Below the pieces are notes generated by a model that saw nothing but the letters and a program-made list of their open reading frames with translations, had not been told where the DNA came from and made no database searches. Of a stretch of DNA of 64,000 nucleotides, positions 36,464 to 47,251 are shown one piece after another (positions within the stretch are counted from its first letter, which is position 1; every line of letters starts with the position of its first letter). Source of the DNA: Chthonobacter rhizosphaerae (GTDB lineage Bacteria; Pseudomonadota; Alphaproteobacteria; Rhizobiales; Pleomorphomonadaceae); assembly GCF_013839525.1 (NCBI RefSeq), contig NZ_JACDIS010000015.1, positions 1 through 64,000 on the forward strand. The letters run 5' to 3'. Position numbers and translations under genes: made by a program.

Positions 36464-36634
36464 ATGACCGACGACACCCCGAAACCCGCCCCCGGCGACC
36501 AGGCCAAACCCGGAACGCCCGGCACCGGCGAGAACGTGTGCCCGGACTGCCGCGGCACCGGCCGCCTCGACGACCGCCCCTGCCCGACCTGCGACGGCAC
36601 GGGCGTGGTGGTGGACGGCGTCGGCGGCGGCTGA
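36464..36634 (+). CDS. 56-residue DnaJ-type zinc-ribbon protein
   Basis: A short frame from ATG 36464 to TGA 36632-36634. A Pro-rich leader (residues 1-24) precedes two CxxCxGxG motifs, CPDCRGTG and CPTCDGTG, spaced 16 residues apart, the zinc-binding arrangement of the DnaJ central domain. It ends in a Val/Gly tail. Such mini zinc-finger proteins are common small proteins in Hyphomicrobiales. The four cysteines should bind one zinc ion. The function is unknown. Confidence 0.72.
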   Translation: MTDDTPKPAPGDQAKPGTPGTGENVCPDCRGTGRLDDRPCPTCDGTGVVVDGVGGG

Positions 36635-36782
36635 GGCGCATCCCCACAGAGGCTCGCGCCGCCGCCCCCGGCGGCGTGGCCGCGGGATGATCGTCGTCGC
36701 GGGACGGGCGGGGGCTCCGCCGTGTTCGGGCGGGTTTCTCCGACGGCCTCGGATCTGAGGCGCGGAGCGGACCCGGATGGCG

Positions 36783-36932
36783 CGACGCCCGATAACGGTG
36801 GCCAACCTTGCGCACACCCTTCAGGCCACTCACGCTCGTGTTCTTGACCTGGGCATTCCCGGTGTTCTGCCGTTGGTCGCACTCACGCAAGTTGGCGAGC
36901 TGGTTGTTGACGCGGTTGTTGTCAATGTGGTC
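36783..36932 (-). pseudogene. HNH/AP2-type homing-endonuclease fragment
   Basis: Minus-strand translation gives DHIDNNRVNNQLANLRECDQ, then RQNTGNAQVKNTSVSGLKGV and RKVGHRYRAS. This is the joint between an HNH nuclease motif (DHID-N-x4-N-x2-NLR) and an AP2-like DNA-binding segment (TSVSGLKGV) found in phage and mobile endonucleases. No start, no complete HNH N-terminal half and no AP2 end are present, and the frame runs into unrelated arginine-rich sequence. It belongs with the integrase remnant next to tRNA-Thr. Confidence 0.72.
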
Positions 36933-36991
36933 AGGCGGAGGGGCTGGTGCTCTCTCTCCGCCCGCCATCCTATGCGGTGCCGTAGCCTCGG

Positions 36992-37231
36992 TCAGTCAAT
37001 CGACTTCCGAACCGCCAGCTCCAGGGCGGCTATGCGGTATTCCAGTTGGGTGATCGGATGGGCCACAAAAATCTGATCAACTGCGCTGGCGGTAGTATTG
37101 AAGGCAGTGAGGAGGAGCGCCCAAAAGGCGATCTGTTGATCGGTGGACACAGCCATTCGGTAGAGCGACATCATCACGATGGTGAGGACCACGGCCGTGA
37201 AGATAAGAGCGACGTAGAGTTGGTGTTGCAT
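36992..37231 (-). CDS. Small two-helix membrane protein of the integrated remnant
   Basis: A 79-residue protein with two hydrophobic segments (residues about 5-25 VALIFTAVVLTIVMMSLYRM, and about 34-53 IAFWALLLTAFNTTASAVDQ). A short amphipathic C-terminus follows (YRIAALELAVRKSID). GAGG precedes the ATG. Codon use is lower in GC than the surrounding chromosome, as expected for imported DNA. No family is recognised; it could be a holin- or superinfection-type protein. Confidence 0.5.
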   Translation of the reverse strand: MQHQLYVALIFTAVVLTIVMMSLYRMAVSTDQQIAFWALLLTAFNTTASAVDQIFVAHPITQLEYRIAALELAVRKSID

Positions 37232-37410
37232 CTGGCCTCATTGAGTGGACGAATCGGTTGCTTCCTCCCGAAGTCAGAACAGCACGCTCCGGCAGCAATT
37301 GCCAACGCGTCTTCACCCGCCGATGGCTTTCGCCAACATTTTATCTGCCGGGTATGTGTATAGGATTCATAGAACAGATTTCCGCTTGACGGCTGTTGTA
37401 CGCGGCGAAT

Positions 37411-37758
37411 CTTTAGAAGGCGGGCTTCCAGCTTCAGCAGCACGTCCCGGAGAGTCGCGAGGTTGGCCGTGTCCTTGTCGGTCAGCTCCCGCTTCCGACC
37501 AATGGCCAAGGCTTCCGGTGCCAACGGCTTGGTGCGGACCGGGGCATCGGGCTTGCCAAGCTTGGCGCGGGCGTCGGCAAGGCGAGCCTGGAACCGGGTA
37601 AGGACTTCATAGGAGCGGCGCTCGGCGGCGGTCCGGTTCGATCCGAGGGATTCAATCAGATCCGTTTGGCCGATGATCGGGCGGAGAGCGGCCGGCACCA
37701 CCAGCCGGGCGAAGAACAGGCCGTTGCGCTCGCGGATGTTTCGGACCTTGCCAGCCAT
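37411..37758 (-). pseudogene. Tyrosine-integrase N-terminal fragment at tRNA-Thr
   Basis: From ATG 37758 the translation reads MAGKVRNIRERNGLFFARLV, then VPAALRPIIGQTDLIESLGS and NRTAAERRSYEVLTRFQARL. This is the N-terminal arm-binding region (DUF6538 type) of phage-type tyrosine integrases. Homology stops near 37411; the SAM-like core and the catalytic R-H-R-Y domain are missing. It starts 79 bases beyond the 3' end of tRNA-Thr and points away from it, the standard arrangement for an integrase next to its tRNA attachment site. Confidence 0.8.
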
Positions 37759-37836
37759 CAGAGAGTTTCCGTTTGGACCATGCTTTGGACCAAAACGGCG
37801 GAAACGCAATGGTTTGGCGGATTTCAGGAGAAAAGA

Positions 37837-37911
<75 letters not shown>

Positions 37912-38128
37912 GCCGGGCGACGGTGCGGGGCGGTTCGGCCGCCGGTCGTCGTTTGCGGGTGCACCTCTGCCATAGTTCGCCGGGGCGTGCAAGCCTTTCT
38001 CGTCCGGGGCTGGGGACGAGTGTGGCCGAGGTGCAAGACCGGCCCGGATTTCCGCGGCTTTCGCGGCTTTTCACCTTGTGCGCCGATCATCCAGGGCCCA
38101 AAGGTGGCCGGGAAGAGGTGACGGCACG

Positions 38129-38386
38129 ATGACAGACGACCCTGTTCGCCCGTCCGGCAAGGCGGAGCGCGACCGGCGGCTCGCGGAGGCCCTGAGGGCC
38201 AACCTGAAGCGGCGAAAGGCCCAGGCGAAGAGCCGGCGGGCCGGCGACGCGGACGGCCGCAGCGGGCTCATGTCGGCTTCGGACGGCCAGGACGGGGACG
38301 AGGGCCGGGCCGGCGAAGGCATGGACGGGGACGCCTTGGTGCCGCCCGAATCGGCCGCTCCATCCAAGGGCACGGAGCGGTCCTGA
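38129..38386 (+). CDS. Small basic protein conserved upstream of murA
   Basis: An 85-residue hydrophilic protein. The N-terminal half is a basic helix ([20 protein letters not shown], then AQAKSRRAG) and the C-terminal half is acidic, Gly/Ser-rich and probably disordered. Short basic proteins with the same R-R-L-A-x-A-L-R-x-N-L-K/R-R-R-K helix are common upstream of murA in Hyphomicrobiales. No catalytic residues are visible and the function is unknown. Confidence 0.7.
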   Translation: MTDDPVRPSGKAERDRRLAEALRANLKRRKAQAKSRRAGDADGRSGLMSASDGQDGDEGRAGEGMDGDALVPPESAAPSKGTERS

Positions 38387-38395
38387 CGCGGTGGC

Positions 38396-38520
38396 GGCCG
38401 GGATCGGGACGGACGGGACAGGACGGACCGGACGGGCCGGACGAGACGAACCAGACGAGACGGGCCGGACAGGACGGACGGCACTGGACGGACGGCACTA
38501 GACGGGCGGCGCAAGTCGGC
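38396..38520. repeat. Degenerate GGACGG-type simple repeat
   Basis: Low-complexity run of five- to six-base units (GGACG/GGACC/GACGA) between the small basic gene and murA. It probably arose by slippage. No gene is present. Confidence 0.7.
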
Positions 38521-38571
38521 GGCACGAGACGGACCGCACCGGCGGCTGCAGCCGGGATCACGGGGACACGC

Positions 38572-39861
<1,290 letters not shown>

Positions 39862-40012
39862 GCGGGGCTGGCGACCGGCGGGGCGCTCTCCGCTGGCGGA
39901 TGCGCGGCGGGGCGCCGGACCCGCCTTTCCGCTCGGCCGGTTGCGCCACGCGGGCCCGCACCCTATCTGCGGGCCATCGTCTTGACGCCGTTCCTGCCGG
40001 AGTACCAGCGCC

Positions 40013-40450
40013 GTGTCCGACCTCCTGAAGCTTGCCGCCCTCGACGAGGAAGACCTCAAGGTCGTCTCCGCCCACGTGCAGGACGCGGTGCTGCGGATCG
40101 GCGACGTGGACTACCGGCCGAGGGAGAAGCGCATCCTCATCCAGCTGAACCGCTTCGCCTGGGAGAAGCTGGACGAGCGGGCGAAATCCTTCGAGCGGCG
40201 GCGCTGCTGCCTGCACTTCGCCCGGGTGGAGGGCGTGAAGGCCACCCGGATCCGCCAGGACGCCAAGGACGCGGTGCTGGAGCTGCTGACCATCCGGTTC
40301 GAGCCCACCGACACGCCCGCCGGCCACATCCACCTGGAGTTCGCCGGCGGCGGCTGCATCCGGCTGGACGTGGAATGCATCGAATCGAGCCTCACGGACC
40401 TCGGCGCCGCCTGGTCGACGGCGAACGTGCCGGCGCACCAGCTGGACTGA
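40013..40450 (+). CDS. DUF2948 family protein
   Basis: A 145-residue alphaproteobacterial protein of unknown function. The recognisable core is LDEEDLKVVSAHVQDAVLRI, then GDVDYRPREKRILIQLNRFA and AGHIHLEFAGGGCIRLDVEC. It has a GTG start. It normally sits between murA and hisD. The 150-base gap to murA has no terminator, so co-transcription is likely. Confidence 0.92.
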   Translation: MSDLLKLAALDEEDLKVVSAHVQDAVLRIGDVDYRPREKRILIQLNRFAWEKLDERAKSFERRRCCLHFARVEGVKATRIRQDAKDAVLELLTIRFEPTDTPAGHIHLEFAGGGCIRLDVECIESSLTDLGAAWSTANVPAHQLD

Positions 40451-40636
40451 GGACGCCGCGGCCGAGACGGCCGGAGCGCCGCCTGGACGGCGGGAGTGCG
40501 TGGACGATCCGCCCTCATGTCAAGACGAGCGAGGCGGCGGCGGGCCGTGCCGCGCCGCGCCGGCAGAATGCGGGGGCATCGCCCCGCCGTGCCGGAGGGA
40601 ACCGGTCCCTCGCCGCCGGTCCTGCCCCGGCAGGTC

Positions 40637-41005
40637 TCAGTGGCCTGCCCCGATCGGGCCGCGGAAGATGAAGGCGGCGCCGGCCGCGATGAGCGCGAAG
40701 CCGATCGCGTGATTCCAGGTGAAGCTCTCCTTCAGGTAGACGATCGAGAAGGCCACGAAGACCGTGAGGGTGATGACCTCCTGGATGGTCTTCAGTTCGG
40801 CCGCCGAATAGACCGCGTAGCCGATGCGGTTCGCCGGCACGGCGAGGCAGTATTCCACGAAGGCGATCCCCCACGACGCGATCACCACCAGCCAGAGCGG
40901 CTTGTCGGTGAACTTCAGGTGCCCGTACCAGGCGAGGGTCATGAAGAGGTTGGACGCGACGAGGAGGAGGATGGGCAGAACCTGGGGCGAGGCGATCGAG
41001 GCCAT
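40637..41005 (-). CDS. DUF486 / DMT-type small membrane protein
   Basis: A 122-residue protein with four hydrophobic helices (about residues 8-25, 38-55, 72-90, 98-117). It contains NLFMTLAWYGHLKF, ASWGIAFVEYCLAVPANRIG and YLKESFTWNHAIGFALIAAG, typical of the DUF486 family of the drug/metabolite transporter superfamily. The function is unknown. The ATG at 41005 has no strong ribosome site; an upstream start is possible. Confidence 0.87.
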   Translation of the reverse strand: MASIASPQVLPILLLVASNLFMTLAWYGHLKFTDKPLWLVVIASWGIAFVEYCLAVPANRIGYAVYSAAELKTIQEVITLTVFVAFSIVYLKESFTWNHAIGFALIAAGAAFIFRGPIGAGH

Positions 41006-41243
41006 GGAATCGGTGTCCGGTGGGAAGGCCGGACGGTTGTAGCGGGAACGCGGACGGAAGGGGATGGGGCGTGGGACACCCCGGTTTGAGCCTGGCTCGA
41101 CCGACGGCGGGCGGCGGCCCGGTGGCGGCGCAGGCTGACGGGACGGTTGGATCCCTGTGTATTGCAGCTGTGTCATCATGCGCCTTGGGGGCACGGACGG
41201 GAGGGCCGCTGGATCCCTGGTCGTTAGTGACCGTACGTCGGCG

Positions 41244-41377
41244 GGCGACCCCTCCCCGACGGCCTGCGGCCGTCGACCCTCCCCGCGAGGGGGAGGGTTG
41301 GTGCCTGTTCGGCAGGCGACCCCGCCCCGACGGCCTGCGAGCCGTCGACCCTCCCCGCGAGGGGGAGGGTGGGTGCC
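41244..41377. repeat. Two-copy 71-bp repeat upstream of lysS
   Basis: A block of about 61 bases (41244-41304) recurs at 41315-41377 with few changes. Each copy contains the hairpin CGACGGCCTGCGGCCGTCG and CCCTCCCCGCGAGGGGGAGGG. The interval 41006-41469 holds no gene; it carries this repeat and the lysS promoter region. Confidence 0.85.
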
Positions 41378-41469
41378 CCTGCATCCGCCGTTGACGGCGT
41401 CCGGCCCCCTCCCTACTGTCGCGCGCCCGCGAGACCCGCGGCAGACCCGAACGCCAAGGCCCTTGTCCG

Positions 41470-43134
41470 ATGACCACGTCCGCCGATCCCGCCACGCTCA
41501 ACGATCCCGCGCTCCTCGCCGCGGCCGGCCGCTCGAAGGCCTGGCCGTTCGAGGAGGCGAAGAAGATCGTGGAGCGGTTGGCGAAACGCGGGCGGCCGGA
41601 GAAGGGCGTGATCTTCGAGACCGGCTACGGCCCCTCGGGCCTGCCGCACATCGGCACCTTCGGCGAAGTGGCGCGCACCACCATGGTGCGCCACGCGTTC
41701 CGCGTGCTCACGGAGGACCGGATCCCGACGCGGCTCCTGTGCTTCTCCGACGACATGGACGGCATGCGCAAGGTGCCGGACACCGTGCCGAACCCGGACC
41801 TGCTGCGGCCCCATCTCGGCAAGCCGCTCACCCGCGTGCCCAATCCCTACAACAACGAGCACCCGAGCTTCGGCGAGAACAACAACGCCAAGCTGAGAAG
41901 CTTCCTCGACGCCTTCGGCTTCGACTACGAGTTCATGTCGGCCACAGAGGAATATGCCAAGGGCACGCTCGACGAGAAGCTGCTCGTCATGCTGGAGCGC
42001 TACGACGACGTGATGGCGATCATGCTGCCGACGCTGCGCGAGGAGCGGCGGAAGACCTATTCGCCCTTCCTGCCCGTGCACCCGAGGACCGGCGTCGTCA
42101 TGCAGGTGCCGGTGGAGGAGCGCAACGTGGCGGCCGGCACCATCGTGTGGACCGACCCGGACACGGGCGAGCGCTTCGAGACGCCGGTCACCGGCGGCCA
42201 CGCCAAGGCGCAGTGGAAGCCCGACTGGGCGCTGCGCTGGGCGGCGCTCGGCGTCGACTACGAGATGAGCGGCAAGGACCACATCGACAACGTCAAGACG
42301 TCGTCGAAGATCTGCCAGGTGCTCGGCGGCCTGCCGCCGGACGGCTTCAACTACGAGCTCTTCCTCGACGAGAACGGCGAGAAGATCTCCAAGTCGAAGG
42401 GCAACGGCCTGACCATCGACGAGTGGCTGACCTACGCGTCGCCGGAAAGCCTGTCGCTCTACATGTTCCAGAAGCCGAAGACCGCCAAGCGGCTGTTCTT
42501 CGACGTGATCCCGCGGGCGGTGGACGAGTACTTCACCTTCCTGGAGAAATTTCCGGTCCAGGACCCGGACACCAAGCTCGCCAACCCGGTCTGGCACATC
42601 CACTCGGGCGAGCCGCCGGCGGAGGGCACGCCGGTGTCCTTCTCCATGCTGCTGAACCTCGTGTCGGCGAGCCACGCCCACACCAAGGCGGCGCTCTGGG
42701 GCTACATCTCGCGCCACAGCGCGGGCCTCACGCCGGAGACCAACCCGAAGCTCGACGAACTCGCCGGCTACGCCATCCGCTACTACGAGGACCGGGTGCG
42801 GCCGACCAAGGTGTTCCGCGCGCCGGACGAGACCGAGCGGGAGGCCCTGAAGGCGCTTCGCGACGCGCTCGCGGCCCTGCCGAAGGACGCGGCGGCGGAG
42901 ACCATCCAGGACGCGGTGCTGGCGGTGGCGCGCCGGTTCGAGCGCTTCCAGGATCCGTCCAAGAAGAGCCCGGACGGCGGGCCGGGCGTCAGCCTGGAAT
43001 GGTTCGCGGCGCTCTACCAGATCCTGCTCGGCCAGGAGAAGGGGCCGCGCTTCGGCTCGTTCGTGGCGCTCTACGGGCTGGACGAGACGGTGGCGATGAT
43101 CGACGCGGCGCTGGACGGGCGGCTGACGATCTGA
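41470..43134 (+). CDS. lysS: Lysyl-tRNA synthetase, class I
   Basis: A 554-residue class I lysyl-tRNA synthetase, the archaeal-type enzyme that alphaproteobacteria use in place of the class II form. The Rossmann-fold signatures are present: the HIGH variant in [13 protein letters not shown] (about residue 60) and the KMSKS variant in [11 protein letters not shown] (about residue 305). The catalytic core is followed by an alpha-helical anticodon-binding cage. It charges tRNA-Lys in translation. The length is standard and the start is ATG 41470. Confidence 0.95.
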   Translation: MTTSADPATLNDPALLAAAGRSKAWPFEEAKKIVERLAKRGRPEKGVIFETGYGPSGLPHIGTFGEVARTTMVRHAFRVLTEDRIPTRLLCFSDDMDGMRKVPDTVPNPDLLRPHLGKPLTRVPNPYNNEHPSFGENNNAKLRSFLDAFGFDYEFMSATEEYAKGTLDEKLLVMLERYDDVMAIMLPTLREERRKTYSPFLPVHPRTGVVMQVPVEERNVAAGTIVWTDPDTGERFETPVTGGHAKAQWKPDWALRWAALGVDYEMSGKDHIDNVKTSSKICQVLGGLPPDGFNYELFLDENGEKISKSKGNGLTIDEWLTYASPESLSLYMFQKPKTAKRLFFDVIPRAVDEYFTFLEKFPVQDPDTKLANPVWHIHSGEPPAEGTPVSFSMLLNLVSASHAHTKAALWGYISRHSAGLTPETNPKLDELAGYAIRYYEDRVRPTKVFRAPDETEREALKALRDALAALPKDAAAETIQDAVLAVARRFERFQDPSKKSPDGGPGVSLEWFAALYQILLGQEKGPRFGSFVALYGLDETVAMIDAALDGRLTI

Positions 43135-43200
43135 CGGGCGTTCGCCGGCGATCCGCCGGCGTTTACCCGCGATCCGCCGGCGTGAGCCGGTCGTCCGGCC

Positions 43201-43953
43201 TCAGCCGGCGATGATGCCGTGCGGAGCGGAGCCGTGCCGGCCCCGCTTCTGGTCGCGCGCCGTGGTGGCGAGCGGGATCAGCTCCACCCGGCTGCCGTCG
43301 GGCTCGGCCCAGCCGTTCTCGACCAGCCAGGAGGCGAGGTCGCGGTTGCCGACGCTGCAGCGGGCGACGGGCGCGCGCGGCTCCGTGTCGTCGACGGTGG
43401 TGCAGCCGACGGAGCGGCCGCCGATGAGGCGGGCGAGCTCGGCGCGCGCCCGGGCGCCGCACTTCCACTCCACGCCGTCGCCGTCGGTGCACATCTCGTC
43501 GAAGGCGGGGGCCACGATGCCGGCGACCGAGACGACGAGGGCGTCGGAGCCGCTCACCACGCGAAAGTGGCCGGCGTCCAGCACCACCACGCGGGTATAG
43601 CGGTCCGCCGGCTGGTCCTGCGGCCTGGGAATCGCCCGCTCGGCGGGCTTCACGCGCTTGAGCGGGCCGGAGACGGCCGGCCCCGGGGTCACGCCCGGCG
43701 GCGTCACGTTGCGGACGGGCGCCGGGGTTTCGGCGGCCGGCGCGGACGGCGGCGGGTCGGCGGCGGCGACGCGGAGCGCCCCGTCGGCGTTCGCGTCGGC
43801 GACGAAGGCGGGCATCTCGGACAGGTCGGACAGGTCGGGCGGGGCGAGCGTCAGTGTGAGGGCGAGAAGGCCGAGCGCGGTCACCGCCGGGCCGGCCAGG
43901 AGCGGCACGCCCCACGTCATCGCCAGGCTGCGCTGTCCGCGCCGGCGTCTCAT
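43201..43953 (-). CDS. Membrane-anchored SNase-like protein
   Basis: A 250-residue protein. A basic start (MRRRRGQRS) and a hydrophobic helix at residues about 12-35 are followed by a Pro/Ala-rich linker. The C-terminal staphylococcal-nuclease-like domain (residues about 105-225) contains YTRVVVLDAGHFRVVSGSDA, then ALVVSVAGIVAP, VEWKCGARARAELARLIGG and RDLASWLVENGWAEP. The WKCG-x-x-A-x-x-L and WL-x-x-NG-x-A segments match thermonuclease-fold proteins, but the active-site Arg/Glu set is not evident. It overlaps the upstream regulator gene (ATGA). The same domain and layout occur in the larger protein at 31082. Confidence 0.78.
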   Translation of the reverse strand: MRRRRGQRSLAMTWGVPLLAGPAVTALGLLALTLTLAPPDLSDLSEMPAFVADANADGALRVAAADPPPSAPAAETPAPVRNVTPPGVTPGPAVSGPLKRVKPAERAIPRPQDQPADRYTRVVVLDAGHFRVVSGSDALVVSVAGIVAPAFDEMCTDGDGVEWKCGARARAELARLIGGRSVGCTTVDDTEPRAPVARCSVGNRDLASWLVENGWAEPDGSRVELIPLATTARDQKRGRHGSAPHGIIAG

Positions 43954-44549
43954 TGGCTCGCCCACAGGACGCGCGACATGTCCGACAAAGCCGACCGCTC
44001 CACCAGGTCCTCCTTTGCGCCGCCCGGCGCCCTGAGCGCCAGATGGGTGTCCGTCGCCGAGACGATCTCCCTGAGGATCGTCTCGCCGTCCGCCGTCCTC
44101 GCCAGGATCCGGTCGCCCGGCTCCACCCGCGCGGCGCGAACCACGATCAGCCGATCGCGCGCGCGGAAGAAGGGACCGACGGCCGAAGGCGGCACCGGAA
44201 CAACGTGCGGCGCCCAAACGGGATCCATCATGCCCCCCGCCTCGCCGGCCTCATCGGGATCGTCGGTGAATCCCGTCCCGGCAGGGTGACGCAGGAAGCC
44301 CGCGCGGGCCTTGTGGTCGACCGCCACCGCGAGGGCGCCGAACTCCGACAGGGGGGTGTTGGTGGCCTCCAGCACCTTGGCGAGGCTTTCCGTGGACGGC
44401 CAGCGCAGGCGGCCGTCGCCGCCGGTGCGCTTGGAGCGGTTGAAGGTGGTGGGATCGAGCCCGGCCCGCTTGGCGAGGCCCGACGGCGACAGGCCGTGGC
44501 GGGCCGCCAGCCAGTCGATCATTCCCCAGATCTGGTCATGGGTCAGCAT
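43950..44549 (-). CDS. Helix-turn-helix regulator with degenerate S24/LexA-like C-terminal domain
   Basis: A 199-residue repressor-like protein. The N-terminal XRE-type DNA-binding domain (residues about 5-70) reads IDWLAARHGLSPSGLAKRAG, then LDPTTFNRSKRT and SLAKVLEATNTPLSEF. The C-terminal half (about 110-195) has the S24-like strands AVGPFFRARDRLIVVRAARV, then EPGDRILARTADGETILREI. The autoproteolysis Lys is Arg in ILREI and the Ser of the nucleophile position is not evident, so self-cleavage is unlikely. Its stop overlaps the start of the SNase-like gene. It is probably a stress or phage-repressor derivative. Confidence 0.82.
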   Translation of the reverse strand: MLTHDQIWGMIDWLAARHGLSPSGLAKRAGLDPTTFNRSKRTGGDGRLRWPSTESLAKVLEATNTPLSEFGALAVAVDHKARAGFLRHPAGTGFTDDPDEAGEAGGMMDPVWAPHVVPVPPSAVGPFFRARDRLIVVRAARVEPGDRILARTADGETILREIVSATDTHLALRAPGGAKEDLVERSALSDMSRVLWASQ

Positions 44550-44766
44550 TGTGAACCGTCCGAGAGAGCGGGATCAGCACGTCCGGCACACGGAGGGGCG
44601 AATCGGCCAATTCATAGCCTTCAGACCATATCACTGAGAAGGAGTTCGTTCGCGGACCCCGCCTGCGGGCGCGGAACCCGGCCTGTGCGGCGCCGCGCTT
44701 GTGCTCGTGCCGCGCGGACGCTACTCCATCCGCGTCCGCCGCCGACCGTCCCTGAGGACACCGCCG

Positions 44767-45135
44767 ATGCCGCATCCGCTCATCTACAAGATCGCGCCCC
44801 GCCCGCTCTGGGAGGAGGCGGAACGGACCGGCGTGTTCCAGGGCGCGCCGGTGGACCTTGCGGACGGCTACATCCACTTCTCCACCGCGGAGCAGGTGGG
44901 CGAGACGGCGGCGAAGCACTTCGCCGGCCAGACCGACCTGGTGCTCGCGGCGATCCGCCCTGAATTGCTCGGCGAGGCGCTCCGCTACGAGCCGTCCCGC
45001 GGCGGCGCGCTGTTCCCGCACCTCTATGGCCCGCTGGCGCTCGCGCACGTCGCCTGGGTGGAGCCGCTGCCCTGGCGGGACGGCGCGCACGTGTTTCCGG
45101 ACGGCGTGCTGCCGGCCCCGGGGAGCCGCCCGTGA
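44767..45135 (+). CDS. DUF952 family protein
   Basis: A 122-residue cytosolic protein. It has [40 protein letters not shown] and [20 protein letters not shown], the three conserved blocks of DUF952 (sometimes called glutathione S-transferase-like). No enzymatic function is established. Its stop overlaps the GTG of pyrD, so the two are translated together, an arrangement common in alphaproteobacteria. Confidence 0.92.
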   Translation: MPHPLIYKIAPRPLWEEAERTGVFQGAPVDLADGYIHFSTAEQVGETAAKHFAGQTDLVLAAIRPELLGEALRYEPSRGGALFPHLYGPLALAHVAWVEPLPWRDGAHVFPDGVLPAPGSRP

Positions 45136-46232
45136 GCGCGCGCGGCCTGTTCGGGCGCATCGGCGCGGCCGCGCTCCGCCGGCTCGACCCGGAGACGGCC
45201 CACGGCGTCGCCGTCCGGGCGCTCGCCGGCGGGCTGGTGCCGGGGGAGAGCGTGCCGGCGGACCCGCGGCTCGCCGTGCCGTTCTTCGACATGACCCTGC
45301 CGAACCCGATCGGCATGGCGGCCGGCTTCGACAAGAACGCGGAGGTGCCGGACGCGCTTCTGCGGCTCGGCTTCGGCTTCGTGGAGGTGGGCACCATCAC
45401 GCCGCGCGCCCAGGCCGGCAACCCGCGCCCGCGCCTGTTCCGGCTGCCGGAGGACGGCGCGGTGATCAACCGGCTCGGCTTCAACAACGACGGCCACGGC
45501 CCGACCCTCGGCCGCCTCGCCGCCCGGATGAACCGGCGGGGCGTTCTCGGCATCAACGTGGGCGCCAACAAGGACAGCGCCGACCGGGCCGCCGACTATG
45601 TGACCGGCATCGCGGCCTTCGCGCCGTTCGCGTCCTACTTCACCGTCAACGTATCGTCGCCGAACACGCCGGGCCTGCGCGACCTGCAGGCCCGCGACGC
45701 CCTCGACGACCTGCTCGCCCGGGTGATCGAGGCGCGGGACCGGCTGGCCGGGACCGGCCGGCGCAAGGTGCCGGTGCTTCTCAAGATCGCGCCGGACCTC
45801 ACGGAGGCGGGCCTCGACGACGTGGCCGAGGTGTCGGTGAGCCGCGGCATCGACGGCCTCGTGGTGTCGAACACCACGCTGTCGCGGGAGGGGCTGCGCC
45901 ATCCCCTGAAGAGCGAGGCGGGCGGCCTTTCCGGCCGGCCCCTGTTCGCCCGCTCCACCATCGTGCTCGCCAAGATGCGCCAGCGGATCGGGCCGGAGCG
46001 CCCCATCCTGGGGGTCGGGGGCGTCTCCAGCGCGGCCGAGGCGGCGGAGAAGATGGCGGCGGGCGCCACCGCGGTGCAGCTCTACACCGCCTTCATCTAC
46101 GGCGGCTCCGGCCTGCCGGCCGCGATGGCGCGCGACCTCCTCGGCCTCGTCAAGGCGCGCAAGCTCGCCTCCGTCACCGCCCTCACCGGCACGACCACGG
46201 CCGCCTGGGCCGCCCGGCCGATTCCCGCCTGA
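45132..46232 (+). CDS. pyrD: Dihydroorotate dehydrogenase (quinone), class 2
   Basis: A 366-residue membrane-associated flavoenzyme of pyrimidine synthesis, oxidising dihydroorotate to orotate with quinone as acceptor. An amphipathic N-terminal helix pair (residues 1-40) for membrane contact marks class 2. [35 protein letters not shown], and [15 protein letters not shown] with the catalytic Ser are all present, as is [12 protein letters not shown] at the FMN phosphate site. It starts with GTG at 45132, coupled to DUF952. A hairpin terminator follows. Confidence 0.96.
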   Translation: MSARGLFGRIGAAALRRLDPETAHGVAVRALAGGLVPGESVPADPRLAVPFFDMTLPNPIGMAAGFDKNAEVPDALLRLGFGFVEVGTITPRAQAGNPRPRLFRLPEDGAVINRLGFNNDGHGPTLGRLAARMNRRGVLGINVGANKDSADRAADYVTGIAAFAPFASYFTVNVSSPNTPGLRDLQARDALDDLLARVIEARDRLAGTGRRKVPVLLKIAPDLTEAGLDDVAEVSVSRGIDGLVVSNTTLSREGLRHPLKSEAGGLSGRPLFARSTIVLAKMRQRIGPERPILGVGGVSSAAEAAEKMAAGATAVQLYTAFIYGGSGLPAAMARDLLGLVKARKLASVTALTGTTTAAWAARPIPA

Positions 46233-46267
46233 CGGGCGCTCGATCGCCCGGCCGCCACGACGAGAAA

Positions 46268-46289
46268 CGCCGGCCCGCGAGGGCCGGCG
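46268..46289. terminator. Hairpin between converging pyrD and cytochrome c genes
   Basis: Perfect 9-bp stem (46268-46276 with 46281-46289) with a GCGA loop, 35 bases past pyrD. No T-run follows, so strength is uncertain; it could serve either gene. Confidence 0.6.
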
Positions 46290-46345
46290 CTGCTGCGATG
46301 TCGTGGACGTGGCCGTTCCGGAGGGCGCTTGGGGCGCCCGCCCGA

Positions 46346-46957
46346 TCAGGGCGCCGGGGCCGGGGCCGGGGCGTTCGGCGGGGTCTCGCCCGGGATCTCG
46401 GCGGCGGGCGCCTCGGAGGCGGCCGGCAGCGGCACCGGGTTGTCCGACAGCGACTGGAGATAGGCGATCAGGTCGGCCCGGTCGTCCGGCTTCTTCAGGC
46501 CGGCGTAGCCCATCTTGGTGCCCGCGACGACGCCCTTCGGGTTGGCGAGGAAGGCGTCCAGCTGCTCGAAGTCCCACACGTGGGTGTTGCCGAACTCCAC
46601 CATGGCGGCGGAATAAGCGTAGCCCTCGTGGGTGCCGGGCTTGCGGTTGACGGTCTCCCAGAGGCCGGGGCCGGTCTTGTTGGCGCCGCCCTTGTCGAAG
46701 TTGTGGCAGGACGCGCAGGCCTTGGACACCTTCATGCCGTTCTCCACGCTCGCGGAGGCGAGGCGGACGGCGATCGGCTCCACGGCGGCGGTCTCGGCGC
46801 CTTCGCCCGCCGGTTCACCTTCGGCGGCCGCCACCTCGAAGCCGGGTTTCTCCGGCGCCTCGGAGGTGTAGATGACATCCGCCAGCAGGCCGGTTCCCAT
46901 CGCGAACACCAACGATCCGAGGAGGGCGGCGGCTACCTTGTTGAATTCGAGGGACAT
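46346..46957 (-). CDS. Membrane-anchored class I cytochrome c (CycM type)
   Basis: A 203-residue c-type cytochrome. An N-terminal uncleaved hydrophobic anchor (residues about 9-26), an acidic Ala/Glu linker and one heme domain follow in order. The domain has Cys81-x2-Cys84-His85 (KACASCHNF) and a likely axial Met in [11 protein letters not shown]. The layout matches CycM/cytochrome c552-type carriers that connect the bc1 complex to cytochrome oxidase in the inner membrane. The C-terminal tail is Pro/Ala-rich, extending beyond the usual domain end. ATG 46957 is the chosen start. Confidence 0.92.
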   Translation of the reverse strand: MSLEFNKVAAALLGSLVFAMGTGLLADVIYTSEAPEKPGFEVAAAEGEPAGEGAETAAVEPIAVRLASASVENGMKVSKACASCHNFDKGGANKTGPGLWETVNRKPGTHEGYAYSAAMVEFGNTHVWDFEQLDAFLANPKGVVAGTKMGYAGLKKPDDRADLIAYLQSLSDNPVPLPAASEAPAAEIPGETPPNAPAPAPAP

Positions 46958-47251
46958 TCGTGGGCTCCGAAGGATGACCTTTGTGCCGGCCGCGGTGTGA
47001 CCGGTCGCCTTGTATGCCGGCCGCGGGTTCCGGGTCGCCGTGAACGACCGCGGGAGGCCCGCACCCGAACCTGCCGGACGAGCCTCGCGCGGCCGTGGCC
47101 GCGCGGCCTCGCCGCGTCGCAAAATCGGCCGGAAACTACAAACTTTCCCGTGGGGCTGTCCATACGTATAACGCGGACGACGCTGATACTTTCAGTCACC
47201 GCCCCCGGCCGTTTCCGCCAGTCCCGACCCCTGCCCCCGAGACCCCGCGCC

